This document shows positions 34,878 to 45,524 of a stretch of DNA of 64,000 nucleotides, in pieces (the stretch's first letter is position 1; every line of letters begins with the position of its first letter). The position numbers were made by a program, and so were the translations under genes. The notes beneath the pieces are model-generated. The model worked only from the letters and a program-made list of their open reading frames with translations, searched no databases and had not been told where the DNA came from. The stretch comes from Excoecaria cochinchinensis (Eukaryota > Streptophyta > Magnoliopsida > Malpighiales > Euphorbiaceae), in contig CANTUQ010000102.1 of assembly GCA_947683425.1 (NCBI GenBank), forward strand, positions 1,977,501-2,041,500, in the 5' to 3' direction.

Positions 34878-36927
34878 TGTAGACACCGGGTCCCGAGTAG
34901 CCTTGATCAGGATTACCCGATGATGAAATTTAGCTTCGCCGGCTTATAGGCAAAAAGATTGGAGCTTGGAAGTGATTTTCCTTGTCTTTTTTATGAGTAA
35001 AAAGTGTATTTAAAAAATATTTTTAAAATTATTTTGGAGAAGAAAAAGTGTGTTTTAGGTTGAGGGTATTTTATATAAAATTATTATAAAAAAAAGTTTT
35101 TTCGCGAAGGTCGGGGCGCGGCAGCGCGCACTGCGCGCGAGAAGTCGCCCACTCTTTCCCTATTTTGCCGAGATTTCGCCCATTTTCGACCCCCACTCGA
35201 TTTTTAAAGGTTTTTGGACGGTTTTGGGTGGTTTTTTGGTAGTTTTTGAGTGTTAAAAGTGTAGAAAAAATTCAGAAAATGGAGAGGACGAATTAGAGAG
35301 ACTTTAGAGAGAAAAAACTGAATTTTTGAGCTTTTTAGTTGAGAGAAGAAAATCAATCTTACGCACTTGCTTCCAAGGGTGATTTTTCAAGTTTCCAAGC
35401 TATTTTTCAAGCATTTTCACAAGAGAAAGACAAGGAATTCAATACTTCTACCTTCAATTCTTCAAGATTAAATTTGAGGGTAATTATTCATGGCTTAACT
35501 CCTTAATTCTCTTATTGATTTTAATTTCTTTTGTTACCAATTAACTTTTAAAAATGTAAATCCTTTTAGTCCTCATAATTTTCTTCTTGTTTTATCTTTA
35601 ATTGTTTATATAACAAGTAAATTCTTTTAAATCTATTATCTTATTTTCATGTCAAATTATTTTTTTTGTTCATGTTATTATGCATGTTTAATTTAGGTTG
35701 TTAATATCTTTGATCTCATTATGTTATATTATGTTCATCATTATGCTTCTTTTGCATGTTTGGGTGTTATAATCATTATTTTATGCTAGTTATGCATGTT
35801 AAGTCGTATTATTCTTAGGTTACATTTTTATGCATGTCTTAACTATAATAAAATTGGTTGTCACTAATTTTTCATGCACGTAAACCTTTATTATTAATAA
35901 GTTGCATTTGCTATGATGTTATCTCACTTTATACATGTTAAATTGCATCATAATTATTCTTATGCATGTTATATTTTCATTACACATATTATCATTTATG
36001 TCATATTATTTCTTTGGCTTAATTTCTAACATGAATTTCTTTTTTATTTTTGGTTGCAAATCATTATTTTATTCTCATTTGAGCATCCATGCACGCGAAG
36101 GAGGAGATGCGGGGTTTGGTATTTTCATTGCACATTTTAATTCTCATTTTGTTTATATTTTTTAATTTCCTTGTATATATTCAATAAATAAAGTGGTTTT
36201 TTATGCACGACTAAATAAAAATCACACAAATTTTTCTACTAAATTAACTTGGATTTTTTTATAATAAATGGGGCCAATGTCCTAGTTTTCATCCCAAATA
36301 AAATCACTACGTTCAAAATGTTTTCTTTAAATACACATGCGGGGACTAAAGTCCTCATAATTAATAAATTCCCCGGTTTTATGTATGTTCGCATTTTTAA
36401 TGGGAGTTGTATTCTGCTTTTAGTATTGTTGTAAGTTATTTTGGCGTTATTTTCAATATTTTATAGCTTTCGATGTGAATACTTGCGCTTTTAAATTAAA
36501 ATTGCATCGTGTGGAGAGAGAGCGAACTAATAAACTCAAAACCAAATTGTAAACTAATCAAGGTAGAAACAGATGAGAAGTTCCGAACCCATCTCTGGTC
36601 TTTGGGCTCAAAGAGGCTAGAGGTTTACCCTCCAAGACACCTCTTGTGTCACGAGACTTAGACATTAATCCTAGGCTCCTTTGGGAGAGAGGTTTACCCT
36701 CCAAGACCCCTTTGGTTGGCCCAAAATGGATAATAAGCGCAGTCTCAGGCTCTCCGAGGTGAGAGAAACTTTCCCAATGTTTTATTGGGTGGCGACTCCA
36801 TAAAATCTCCTTGTTGCCCAAAATAAACGCACTTGTAACTCGTTGCAAGTTGTCAACGGACCTCAAATGCCCGATCGCCCTCGAGCGGGCAGTCAAAAGG
36901 GCGGCTGCGGGTCCGGCGCACGTCACA
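34878..36927 (+). mobile_element. 5' LTR of Tat element
   Basis: TGTAGACACCGGGTC to ACGTCACA, 2050 bp. A GC-rich patch lies at 35100-35160 in AT-rich sequence. Near the end (36570-36850) are three related modules and a PBS-like motif at about 36789-36800. Confidence 0.95.
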
Positions 36928-36928
36928 G

Positions 36929-36946
36929 TGGCGACTCCACTGGGGA
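36929..36946 (+). other. Primer binding site, Tat element
   Basis: TGGCGACTCCACTGGGGA, one nucleotide after the LTR; reported as the tRNA-Arg type in Tat/Ogre elements. Confidence 0.85.
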
Positions 36947-37866
36947 CAAATGGTTCGAGACTTCAACTTGAAAATACCTTGATTATCTTTTACAATTAAG
37001 GTTTAGTTTATGAATTTCGCTTTATCTCAAAATTGCATATCATCTCATTAGAGCCTTAGATTAAGTTAGTTTTGTCCCTTTTCTAGCCCCGGTGCGTTCT
37101 GAAGCACAACCCTATTTTCACTCAATCTAGGGAAGTGTTAAGGATAATCACCAGCTCAAGCCTCATACTATCAAGGTATATCAAATGGTGACCTGATCGG
37201 TTGTTATGCTCGTGATGAGCTAGACCCGTCGGCAGGGATCATGCTTGGGTAACCCAAAAATATCATCACCCTTTGACTAAAGCTCATGTAATGGCAATAG
37301 ATACTTCCACTAGGTGAAATGTACCGTAATACTATGCTTGCTATATGGGCCATCATATATTGGACGAAGTCAATTTAATTAAATGGTCTTCATCAAAGGC
37401 TTTCATGCCCCGGTGGGCCCATCTTAATTAAGTTGAATTGCTTAAATACATAATGACCAAGCACCCATACGTATGTACATTAGATGAGAGTTGTTATGCT
37501 GCCGGTTTTCCACCGTGCACCATATGTGTCCATTGGGTTCCCCATTAACCCATGGATCAAGCCCACATAGGAAAGAGACTGCACTACCACGTGTGTGGGA
37601 GATATAAGGTTGGAAGGATCTATCTGCTTGCATGTGTTTGTCTATGTTGCATCAGCACGAGCATGCATTGCATTTTAATCATGCATCATCTTAACAATTT
37701 TCGCATTTCAGCCATCATAGATTCTCCTGGGTGGTCTAGAGGTCCCGACGGACGGTTGAGAAGGATTCCGCTTTTGGGGTTACCAGAGTTAGTATCAGAT
37801 CAGAGTTTAGAGTCAGTCTTTGAAGGAAGTGTGGGGTTTTCTTCCGAATCATCAATAGAAGTAAGC
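36947..37866 (+). other. Untranslated leader of Tat element
   Basis: Non-coding, related to the leader at 1353-2226. A frame open from 37552 continues into gag, but the part before 37867 is not conserved as protein. Confidence 0.7.
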
Positions 37867-38340
37867 ATGGCTAATCCATCAAATGAGTCTGATGCAACCC
37901 GGGTAATAATTGCTGAAGAGGTAGGAAAGAGAATGGAGGAGTTTGAAGCCCGAATGATTGCAATGATGGGCAATCTTGCCACCACCATAGCTGGGTAACA
38001 AGCTGCTGCTGCCCCTATCCAGATGTGAGCTGAACAAGAGGCTGTTAGAGAAGAGCTCCCTGCTGCAGTTAACCAACTAGTGGTCGATCCACCTATTGTT
38101 GAGCAAAAAGTACCTGCACCCATTGAGCGCAGAGAGGGCCCCAGGTCTGAAGCTGAGTTTGGGGGAGATGAGCAAGAGGAGCATACAATAACTAAAGAAA
38201 ATTTACCGAAATTGGAGGAGGCAATATGGAGGAAAATGGAAGAGAGGTTTGAGGCCATGGCAAGAATGATGACAGTAGGGAAAGGAATGAACCCAGAAGA
38301 CCGAGAGCTGGATGGGGATGACCTGATTCCCCAGAATTTC
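37867..38340 (+). pseudogene. Tat gag, part 1
   Basis: ATG at 37867 (MANPSNESDATRVIIAEE), an acidic, coiled-looking N-terminal Gag region with EEFEARMIAMMGNL, similar in layout to the minus-strand copy at 872-1352. Stops at 37996 (TAA) and about 38026 (TGA). The frame is cut at 38340 by element B and resumes at 47970. Confidence 0.85.
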
Positions 38341-38850
38341 TGTCACACCCCGTTTGCCCCCTAGTAGTATGAGCCTGTCTGTGTGGGCATGCATTTACAT
38401 GTGTTCGGCATATCATAAGGGTATTTTGGTAAAAATGCATGTTTTTGGGGTTTATTAGCATATGGTAATATGTGTAGCATTAGTGTGTGAATTATTTGCG
38501 AAATGGTTGTGTGCACTTGAGCATATTATATTAAGGTGTTTTAAGATGGGAGTACGTAGTGTGTGTGTGTTCATACCATTGTAGGGTGTGCATTAGTTGG
38601 GAGTGCATTGGGTGTGTGTAGTGCATACTTGTTGGGTGTGAGTGGTTAGTTTCACCAATAGGAAATTGACACATGTTTAGGGCAAAGAAAAGAAAAAGAA
38701 AAAGGAAAGAAAGAAGGGGAAAGGGCAGATTCACGTTTCCTTCTTCCCCTCATCAACTTCTTCTTCTTCTTCATTTTCTTCACTCTAAGAACTTTAGTGT
38801 GGATTCAAGTCTTTATTGGTGGAATTAATCATCTCTTTGCATCCTCTTTG

Positions 38851-39046
38851 GTAAGTAAATTTATTCTTCTCATCTTATTTTTCATTTGTTTTCATCTTCT
38901 TCTTCTTCTTTGGGTTTAGATTTAAATAGGGTTTGTTCTTTGTTGTTCTTGTAGGTTTTAATTGTTAGTTGATCCTTCCCGCGATCCTAAGGGTAAGGAA
39001 ATTGCTGGGACTAGCGGAGCTAAGTGATTGAAGCTTAGAATCTCAG
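38851..39046 (+). other. Intron-like block in element B 5' LTR
   Basis: GTAAGT donor after CCTCTTTG; ends TCTCAG before GTTTGGGA. 196 nt. Repeated in the 3' LTR from about 46013. Confidence 0.45.
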
Positions 39047-39328
39047 GTTTGGGATTTTTTATTTGTGAATTGTGCTTGGTTTAAGTTACTGTAATTTTAG
39101 GGTTTATGTTCTTGAGAAACTTGAATGTGTTTATGCTTGATTTTGGTTGTTTTGATTTCTGAATTAAGTTGTATTTATGTTGTTTATGCTGTATGGGACA
39201 TCTTCTGGAAGGTAAGATGAGATTTGTATGGTTTTGATTCAATTTTGGAATTGATTTTTTTGAGTTCTGGGAATTCTGGAAATGGAAAATCGCGATCCTG
39301 TTGAATTTCCCGTTTCCAGTTTGTGTCT

Positions 39329-39622
39329 GTCGCGTGATTAGCCAAGAAGAGAGGCCAGTCACGAGTAGTGACTGCCAGTCACAACTCGTGACCAGCCAGA
39401 GAGGCCAGTCACGAGTGGTGACTGCCAGTCACAACTCGTGACCAGCCAAGAGGAGGCCAGTCACGACTCGTGACCAGCCAGGAGGGAGAAGCAGTCATGG
39501 GTGGTGACTGCCAGTCATGACCCGTGACTAGCCAAAGGAAGAGGCCAGTCACGACTCGTGACCAGCCAGGTGGAGGAGGCCAGTCACGAGTTGTGATGCC
39601 AGTCACGACTCGTGATCGGCCA
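39329..39622. repeat. CACGACTCGTG palindrome array, element B 5' LTR
   Basis: About ten units of the form CCAGTCACGACTCGTGACC with linkers such as AGCCAGGAGGG. Some units are degenerate (CACGAGTGGTGAC). The 3' LTR copy is at 46487-46803. Confidence 0.92.
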
Positions 39623-39848
39623 ACCTCGTTGGTCACCCCGTTTGGCCTATTTTTTGAAATTTCCCAGTTTTAACACAAAAATGAATTTCGTACTTCTCCT
39701 GAATGGACTTATACTACTATGTGATTCATGTCATGCTTTCATATGCTTCTATATGAGTGATACAATGATTCTTCAGATGAATTGTATGCTGTACTTTGGA
39801 ACATGAATTGAATGACGCATAACCAGCTAGAGTCAAGTAAGTGGATAG

Positions 39849-40380
39849 TTAGGCATACCTAATAGAATCTTTTAGCTGCAGCCCTCAGTTCAGTTCGGAC
39901 CCCGATCAGGTCCTCGTTAGGTTCCTCGTGAATCCCTCAGTATTTGGATCTTGTTTAAGATCCCCTCAGAAAAAATATTGTGTTTTTAATAAAAATGAAA
40001 TGACTTTTGATTTGTACCTATGAGGTACCCTCAGTAATCGATTCGTACCCGCAAGGTACCCTCAGTTCACTCGTTATCCACTACCTCGAGTCAGCAGGTG
40101 TTCGATTGGTTTGCTCTGCTTTGTTTTGGCTATATAAATGTGATGTCCGAATGAGTATAATGATGAGATGTATGTTTGATTATTTTGGAATGGAAATGAA
40201 TCTGAGATGCGGAACGTATGGCTTTTAATTGTGAGCCTGTTTATCTGGATTATGTTATAAACTATTGCATTTGCCATTGTGAATGTGTTATGCCTTGACG
40301 ACCATTGTGAATGGCCGTCCACATTTATGTGTGTTTCCCCACTAAGCGTTTATCGCTTAGCACGGTGTTTTTACCCGTGC
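39849..40380 (+). promoter_or_regulatory. Hairpin cassette, element B 5' LTR
   Basis: TTAGGCATACCTAA (39849-39862); GGACC/GGTCC (39897-39913); GGATCTT/AAGATCC (39946-39963); GTACC-TATGA-GGTAC (40014-40028); GTACC-CGCAA-GGTAC (40045-40059); CCATT-GTG-AATGG (40302-40314); CTAAGCG/CGCTTAG (40342-40360); GCACGG/CCGTGC (40360-40380). The 3' LTR copy is at 47030-47240 and 47483-47561. Confidence 0.65.
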
Positions 40381-40788
40381 AGGTGCGGAAGGAGTTTTGC
40401 TTTGAGAGAGTCGCCGCCGTCAAGCCAACACATAAGGTTTTAGTGTAGGGCTTAGCTTGTGTAATCATTGATGATTCTTTTTGTATAGAACTCTCTTGTA
40501 TCAGTTTTGTTATAGCTTCCGCTTATGTACTTATATTTTGGTTATGTAATATCTTTTGTTTCAGCTGGTTTGATCAGAACATTATTGTAATGATTTATTA
40601 TATTAATGTATGATCAGCTATTGCTTTCTTTTCCCTTAAAGTTTTTATTTATTCCGTATTTCGGTATGTATGTTATGAATGAATGTATGATTTGCTTTGT
40701 ATCTGTTTGGTGGCACCTTGAATCATACGGCATCTCACTCCTTATCGGATGGGATCGCCTACGTATGGGTAGGGGGTGTTACAGTTTT

Positions 40789-40806
40789 TGGTATCGGAGC
40801 CCCGGT
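40789..40806 (+). other. Primer binding site, element B
   Basis: TGGTATCGGAGCCCCGG a few nucleotides after the LTR; initiator-Met type with one change (TATCGG for TATCAG). Confidence 0.8.
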
Positions 40807-40905
40807 TTAGGCGTTTCTAGGTGTTATTGATGTTATATTGAGTTGCTTAGATGTGTATGTGTCTAGATCTGTGTTGGCTGATGCGGTTGTTTCTTATTTG
40901 TTTAG

Positions 40906-42032
40906 ATGGCTTCTAACTCTGCTCGTGGATCACTTGAGGAGTCCGCTGAGAGTGTGAACCCTCAAGCAGTAGATCCATCATTTTCTGTGTCGGCTCAGCA
41001 TGCTAGGGTCCAGCCCGAGGCCGCAGCCATGCCTTTTGAGGCTATGTTTAGATTGCATCAGGACATGGCTAGGGTCTTGGAGAGAGTGACTGCTCCTAGA
41101 GCCCCTATGGAGAACTTGAGAAGGGCAGGTGTTGAAGACTTTTATGGCACAGGTTTGGATGAGTCAAAGATGGCTGAGAAATGGTTAGATAAAGTGAAGC
41201 GTGCTTTGAGAGAAATTCGGTGTCCTCCCGACCAGCAGGCGGAGTGTGCACTAGCTTTATTGCAAGGGTCCGCTTTTGAATTGTGGGAATTGGTTTGCAG
41301 GCATCCTCAGCTACCAGATCCGATTACTTGGGAGTTCTTTGAGGGTGAGTTCACGAAGAAGTATGTTACTCAGACTTATAGGGATGCTAGATGGGCATAG
41401 TTTTTGAGTTTGAGACAGAGGGCCATGTCAGTTTCAGATTATGAGAAAGAGTTCAATCGGTTGTCTCGCTATGCTCTGCGTGGGGTTATGACAGATAATT
41501 TCAAATGCAAGCATTTTGAAGCGGGGTTGAATGAGTCTTTGAAGATTGCTTTGATTTCTTTGATGTGTATGCCTGGGGTAAGTTATTATCAGATTGTGGA
41601 GGCTGCTATGAGGGCTGAGAGATCAGAGTCTGTGCTAAGAGAGAGGGCTCAGAGGAGGAACCCTTCTCGCGGAGGATCTTCTTCATCCTCGGGTAAGAGA
41701 TCGAGGAACCGGCAGGATGCGTCATCATCTGGCCTGACTTCTAGAGGTAGAAGATAGGGTTCTACAGCTATGTCAGGTTCTTGTAGAGGTGGCAGATTAG
41801 AGACTACATCAGTATGTCCTCATTGCAGTAAGACTCACCGGGGTGAGTGTAGGTGGCTCTCTGGTGCGTGCTTCAGGTGTGGGAGCACTTAGCATCTTTT
41901 GGCTAGTTGTCTGAGATTGTATGAGGATTCAAGTTCCCAGAGAGAGGCCAGAGGGTTGGTTCGAATGTTACAAAGGCTACCAGTGGTAGAGGTCGAGGTG
42001 GTCGACCTAGAGAGGGTGCTGCATCAGAGACA
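40906..42032 (+). pseudogene. gag of element B
   Basis: ATG at 40906 (MASNSARGSLEESAESVNPQ). Core: MARVLERVTAPRAPMENLRR, WLDKVKRALREIRCPPDQQ and LSRYALRGVMTDNFKCKHFE. Two knuckles lie at 41815-41920: CPHCSKTHRGEC and CFRCGST(stop)HLLASC, the stop replacing one residue inside the second knuckle. In-frame TAG codons at 41398, 41755 and about 41889 all look like former CAG or similar codons. A frameshift at about 41945-41970 leads into the protease frame. Confidence 0.92.
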
Positions 42033-44084
42033 GTGGAGCGTCAGTTGTCAGTCGCAGCTAGAGCATATGCTGTGAGAGCCAGAGAGGAGCAGGATGCGCC
42101 TGATGTTATTGCTGGTAAGTTCCTACTCCATGACACTGAATTATATGCTCTAATTGACTCTGGTTCCACACACTCATACTTGTGCACAGATAAAATTGTT
42201 GATAAGTTGCATGCAGTTGATCAGTTAGATTATGAGATATGTGTGACCAGTCCATTAGGGCATAGTGTCAGTGTGAGTAGAGTCTTTAGGAGTTATCCCC
42301 TAATGGTTGAGCGAGTTGTGCTTCCAGCGGATTTGATTGAGTTGCCTTTCAGAGAGTTTGATCTGATTCTGGGTATGGACTGGTTGGGTAAACATCGGGC
42401 TGTAGTTGATTGCCATAGGAAGACAGTTGTTCTTTGGGATAGAGGTCAGTCTCCTGTGTTTATGAAAGGTTTGGGTGCTAGTTCTTTGCATAATGTGATT
42501 TTTGCGATGCAAGCCAAGAGGTTTATCAGGAAAGGTTGTGAGGCTTTTCTAGCGGTCGTGTTGGATTCCAAGAGAGATCAAGTTAAGATTGAGGATATTC
42601 CTATAGTGTGGAAGTTTAGTGATGTGTTCCCGAGCGAGTTGCCTAGTTTGCCTCCTGAGAGAGAGGTCGAGTTGTCCATTGAGATTATGCCGGGTACCAC
42701 ACCTATATCGAAAGCACCTTATCGAATGGCTCCTGTAGAGTTGAGGGAACTTAAGACTCAACTACAAAAGCTATTGGATAAGGGGTTTATTCGACCTAGC
42801 ATATCTCCTTGGGGAGCTCCAGTTCTGTTTGTCAAAAAGAAAGACGGATCTTTGCGGATGTGTATCGACTACAGGCAGATCAATAAGGTCACAGTGAAGA
42901 ATAGGTATCCTTTGCCTAGGATTGAGGATTTGTTTGATCAGCTTCGTGGTGCAGGTGTTTTCTCCAAGATAGATCTTCGATCAGGGTATTACCAGCTACG
43001 AGTTCAGGAAGCGGATGTGGTTAAGACTGCATTTCGGACTAGGTATGGCCACTATGAGTTTCTTGTGATGCCATTTGGTTTGACCCATGCTCCAGCGTCT
43101 TTTATGGATTTGATGAACCGTGTGTTTAGGCCATATCTAGATCAATTTGTAGTAGTGTTCATTGATGACATCTTGGTGTTTTCCAAGGATGAGAGTGAGC
43201 ATGAGGAGCATCTCCGATTGGTTTTGCAGATGTTGAGAGAGCATCGGTTGTTTGCCAAGCTTAGCAAGTGTGATTTTTGGCTTCGAGAAGTGTCGTTTTT
43301 GGTCCACATTGTTTCAGCTAGGGGTATTCAGGTGGATCCAGCCAAGATTGAGGCGATAGTTGATTGGAAAGTGCCTAGAAATGTTCAGGAAGTGAGGAGT
43401 TTCCTTGGTTTGGCCGGGTACTACCGTCGATTTGTTAAGGGTTTTTCTGTGATTGCCGCTCCGATGAATAGATTGTTGCGGAAAGGGGTCAGATTTGAGT
43501 GGTCAGATAGATGCCAGGCTTATTTTGATCAGTTAAAGCAGTTGCTAGTTGAGGCTCCTATACTTACTCAACCCATCTTGGGTAAAGAGTTTGTCATTTA
43601 TAGTGATGCTTCGGGTGTTGGTCTTGGATGTGTTTTGATGCAAGAAGGTAAGGTCGTGGCTTATGCTTCTCGACAGTTAAAGTCACATGAGAGGAACTAT
43701 CCGATGCATGACCTAGAGTTGGCGGCTGTGAACTTTGCTTTGAAGATTTGGCGTCATTATCTGTATAGGGAAAAGTGTAGGATCTTTTTGGACCATAAGA
43801 GCTTGAAGTACTTCCTCACACAGAAAGAGTTGAACATGAGACAGCGCCGTTGGCTTGAGTTGTTTAAGGACTACGACTGCATTGTGGATTACCATCCTGG
43901 TAAGGCCAATGTAGTAGCTGATGCTTTGAGTCGGAAGTCAGTTTCAGCCTTGTTCCTGAGACGGTTTAGATGGAGGTTTGGTGCATATGGGGCTTTGATT
44001 GCTCAGTTGCGTGTGAAGCCTACCTTGAGACAGAGGATTGTGGATGCTCAGAGGGATGATGAGAGGCTACAACGGTTTGTGTAA
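42033..44084 (+). pseudogene. Protease, RT and RNase H of element B
   Basis: A 683-residue open stretch. The protease active site IDSGSTHSYL is intact (Asp at about residue 42). RT spans about 215-400, with SPWGAPVLFVKKKDG, SKIDLRSGYYQL and FIDD at about 376-379. The RT connection and RNase H (about 510-660) keep YSDASGVGLG, HDLELAAVNFALK and NVVADALSRK, but FLDHKS replaces the FTDHKS of element A. It ends at a TAA (44082-44084); the same frame continues into integrase. As a polyprotein part it lacks its own start. Confidence 0.93.
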
Positions 44085-45524
44085 GAGGTTAGATCGGGTA
44101 AGCAGTCAGAGTTCTCAGTTCAGGATGAGGTGCTTATGTTCAGAAATCGCTTGTGTGTGCCAGAGTCTGAAGATTTGAGGAGACAGCTTATGAGTGAGGC
44201 GCATGGTACAGTTTTTACTATGCATCCTGGCAGTGAGAAGATGTATCGGGACATGAAACAGTTTTATTGGTGGTCCGGTATGAAGAGAGACATCGTGGAT
44301 TTTGTGTCCAAGTGCTTGACAGTTCAACAGGTAAAGGCCGAGCATCAAGTTCCTTCGGGATTGCTTACGCCTTTATCCGTTCCTGAGTGGAAGTGGGATG
44401 ATATAGCCATGGACTTTGTATCTGGTTTGCCTTTGACTCAGAAGAAGCATGACTCAGTTTGGGTTATAGTGGATCGGCTTACGAAGTCAGCTCACTTTCT
44501 GCCAGTTAGAGTGGACTATTCGATGGATAGATTGGCCAGTATCTATGTGGATGAGATAGTTCGGTTGCATGGTGTGCCATTATCCATAGTTTTAGATCGG
44601 GATCCGAGGTTCACTTCCAAGTTTTGGAAAGAGTTACAGAGAGCTTTGGGTACTAAGTTGAACTTCAGCACAGCGTTTCACCCTCAGACCGATGGTCAGT
44701 CAGATTGGGTCATTCAGATTCTAGAGGATATGATGAGGGCTTGTGCTTTGGATTTTCCGGGTAGTTGGGACAGATATGTGTCGCTTATGGAGTTTGCCTA
44801 CAATAATAGTTTTCAGTCGAGCATTGGTATGGCACCATATGAGGCTTTATATGGTCGGCAGTGTAGGACTCCGGTTTGTTGGACCGAGCTATCCGAGAGA
44901 TTAGTGATTGGGCCAGAATTGGTTAGAGATACCGAAGAAAAGATTAGAGTGGTGCAGCGGAATTTGAAGGCGGCCAAGGATCGACAAAAGTCTTATGCCA
45001 ACTTGAAGAGGAAAGACGTACAATTTGAGATCGGGAACAAGGTTTTCCTTAAAGTTTCGCCTTGGACGAAAGTGCTTCGGTTTGGAAAGAAAGGTAAGCT
45101 TAGTCCTCGTTTCATAGGTCCTTATGAGATTTTTGGTAAGGTTGGACCGGTAGCCTATAGATTGGCATTACCGATGGAGTTGGCAAAGTTGCACGATGTG
45201 TTTCACGTTTTGATGCTTCGTCGGTACCGATCAAATCCTTCACATGTTCTTTCGGTTCAAGATGTGCAGGTTCTGCCAGATTTTTCCTATGATGAGGAAC
45301 CGAGAGCCATTCTAGCCCGAGAGGTAAGACAACTGAGAAGTAAGCAGATCCCATTGGTGAAAGTGTTATGGAACCATCACGGAGTCGAGGAAGCGACTTG
45401 GGAACCGGAAGAGTCGATGAGAACTCAGTATCCGCAGTTGTTCAGTTCAGGTGAGAATTTCGAGGATGAAATTCTTATTAGTAGGGGAGAGTTGTCACAC
45501 CCCGTTTGCCCCCTAGTAGTATGA
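44085..45524 (+). pseudogene. Integrase with chromodomain, element B
   Basis: Same frame as RT, open from 44085 to 45524. The zinc domain keeps its His residues and the first Cys, but the second Cys is Val (CLTVQQ against CLICQQ in element A). The catalytic Asp residues lie in MDFVSGLP and LDRDPRF. The Glu is replaced by Asp (DGQSDWVIQ against DGQSERVIQ), at the expected 35-residue spacing. GPY/F module FIGPYEIF; chromodomain ending WNHHGVEEATWEPEESM (about 45295-45425). The frame passes through the polypurine tract and ends 32 bp inside the 3' LTR. Confidence 0.94.
45455..45492 (+). other. Pol-end hairpin and polypurine tract, element B
   Basis: GAATTTCGAGGATGAAATTC (45455-45474), the same hairpin as in element A with one G-T pair, followed by AGTAGGGGAGAGT before the 3' LTR. 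Confidence 0.75.

Larger units (their letters stand above)
38341..40783 (+). mobile_element. 5' LTR of element B
   Basis: TGTCACACCCC to GGGGTGTTACA, 2443 bp. Contains a CTT-rich tract, an intron-like block (38851-39046), a palindrome array (39329-39622) and the hairpin cassette (39849-40059, 40302-40380). TATATAAATG occurs at 40131, after the first cassette half; its role is unclear. Confidence 0.95.

Noticed and set aside
36558..36926. 122-residue ORF in the Tat LTR (also 59805-60173)
   Set aside because: Lies antisense over the LTR end modules and PBS-like motif; shared only because the LTR is duplicated.
39329..39622. CRISPR-like array (regular palindromic repeats with short spacers)
   Set aside because: Spacers are themselves repeated, the array lies inside both LTRs of a plant retrotransposon, and there is no prokaryotic context.
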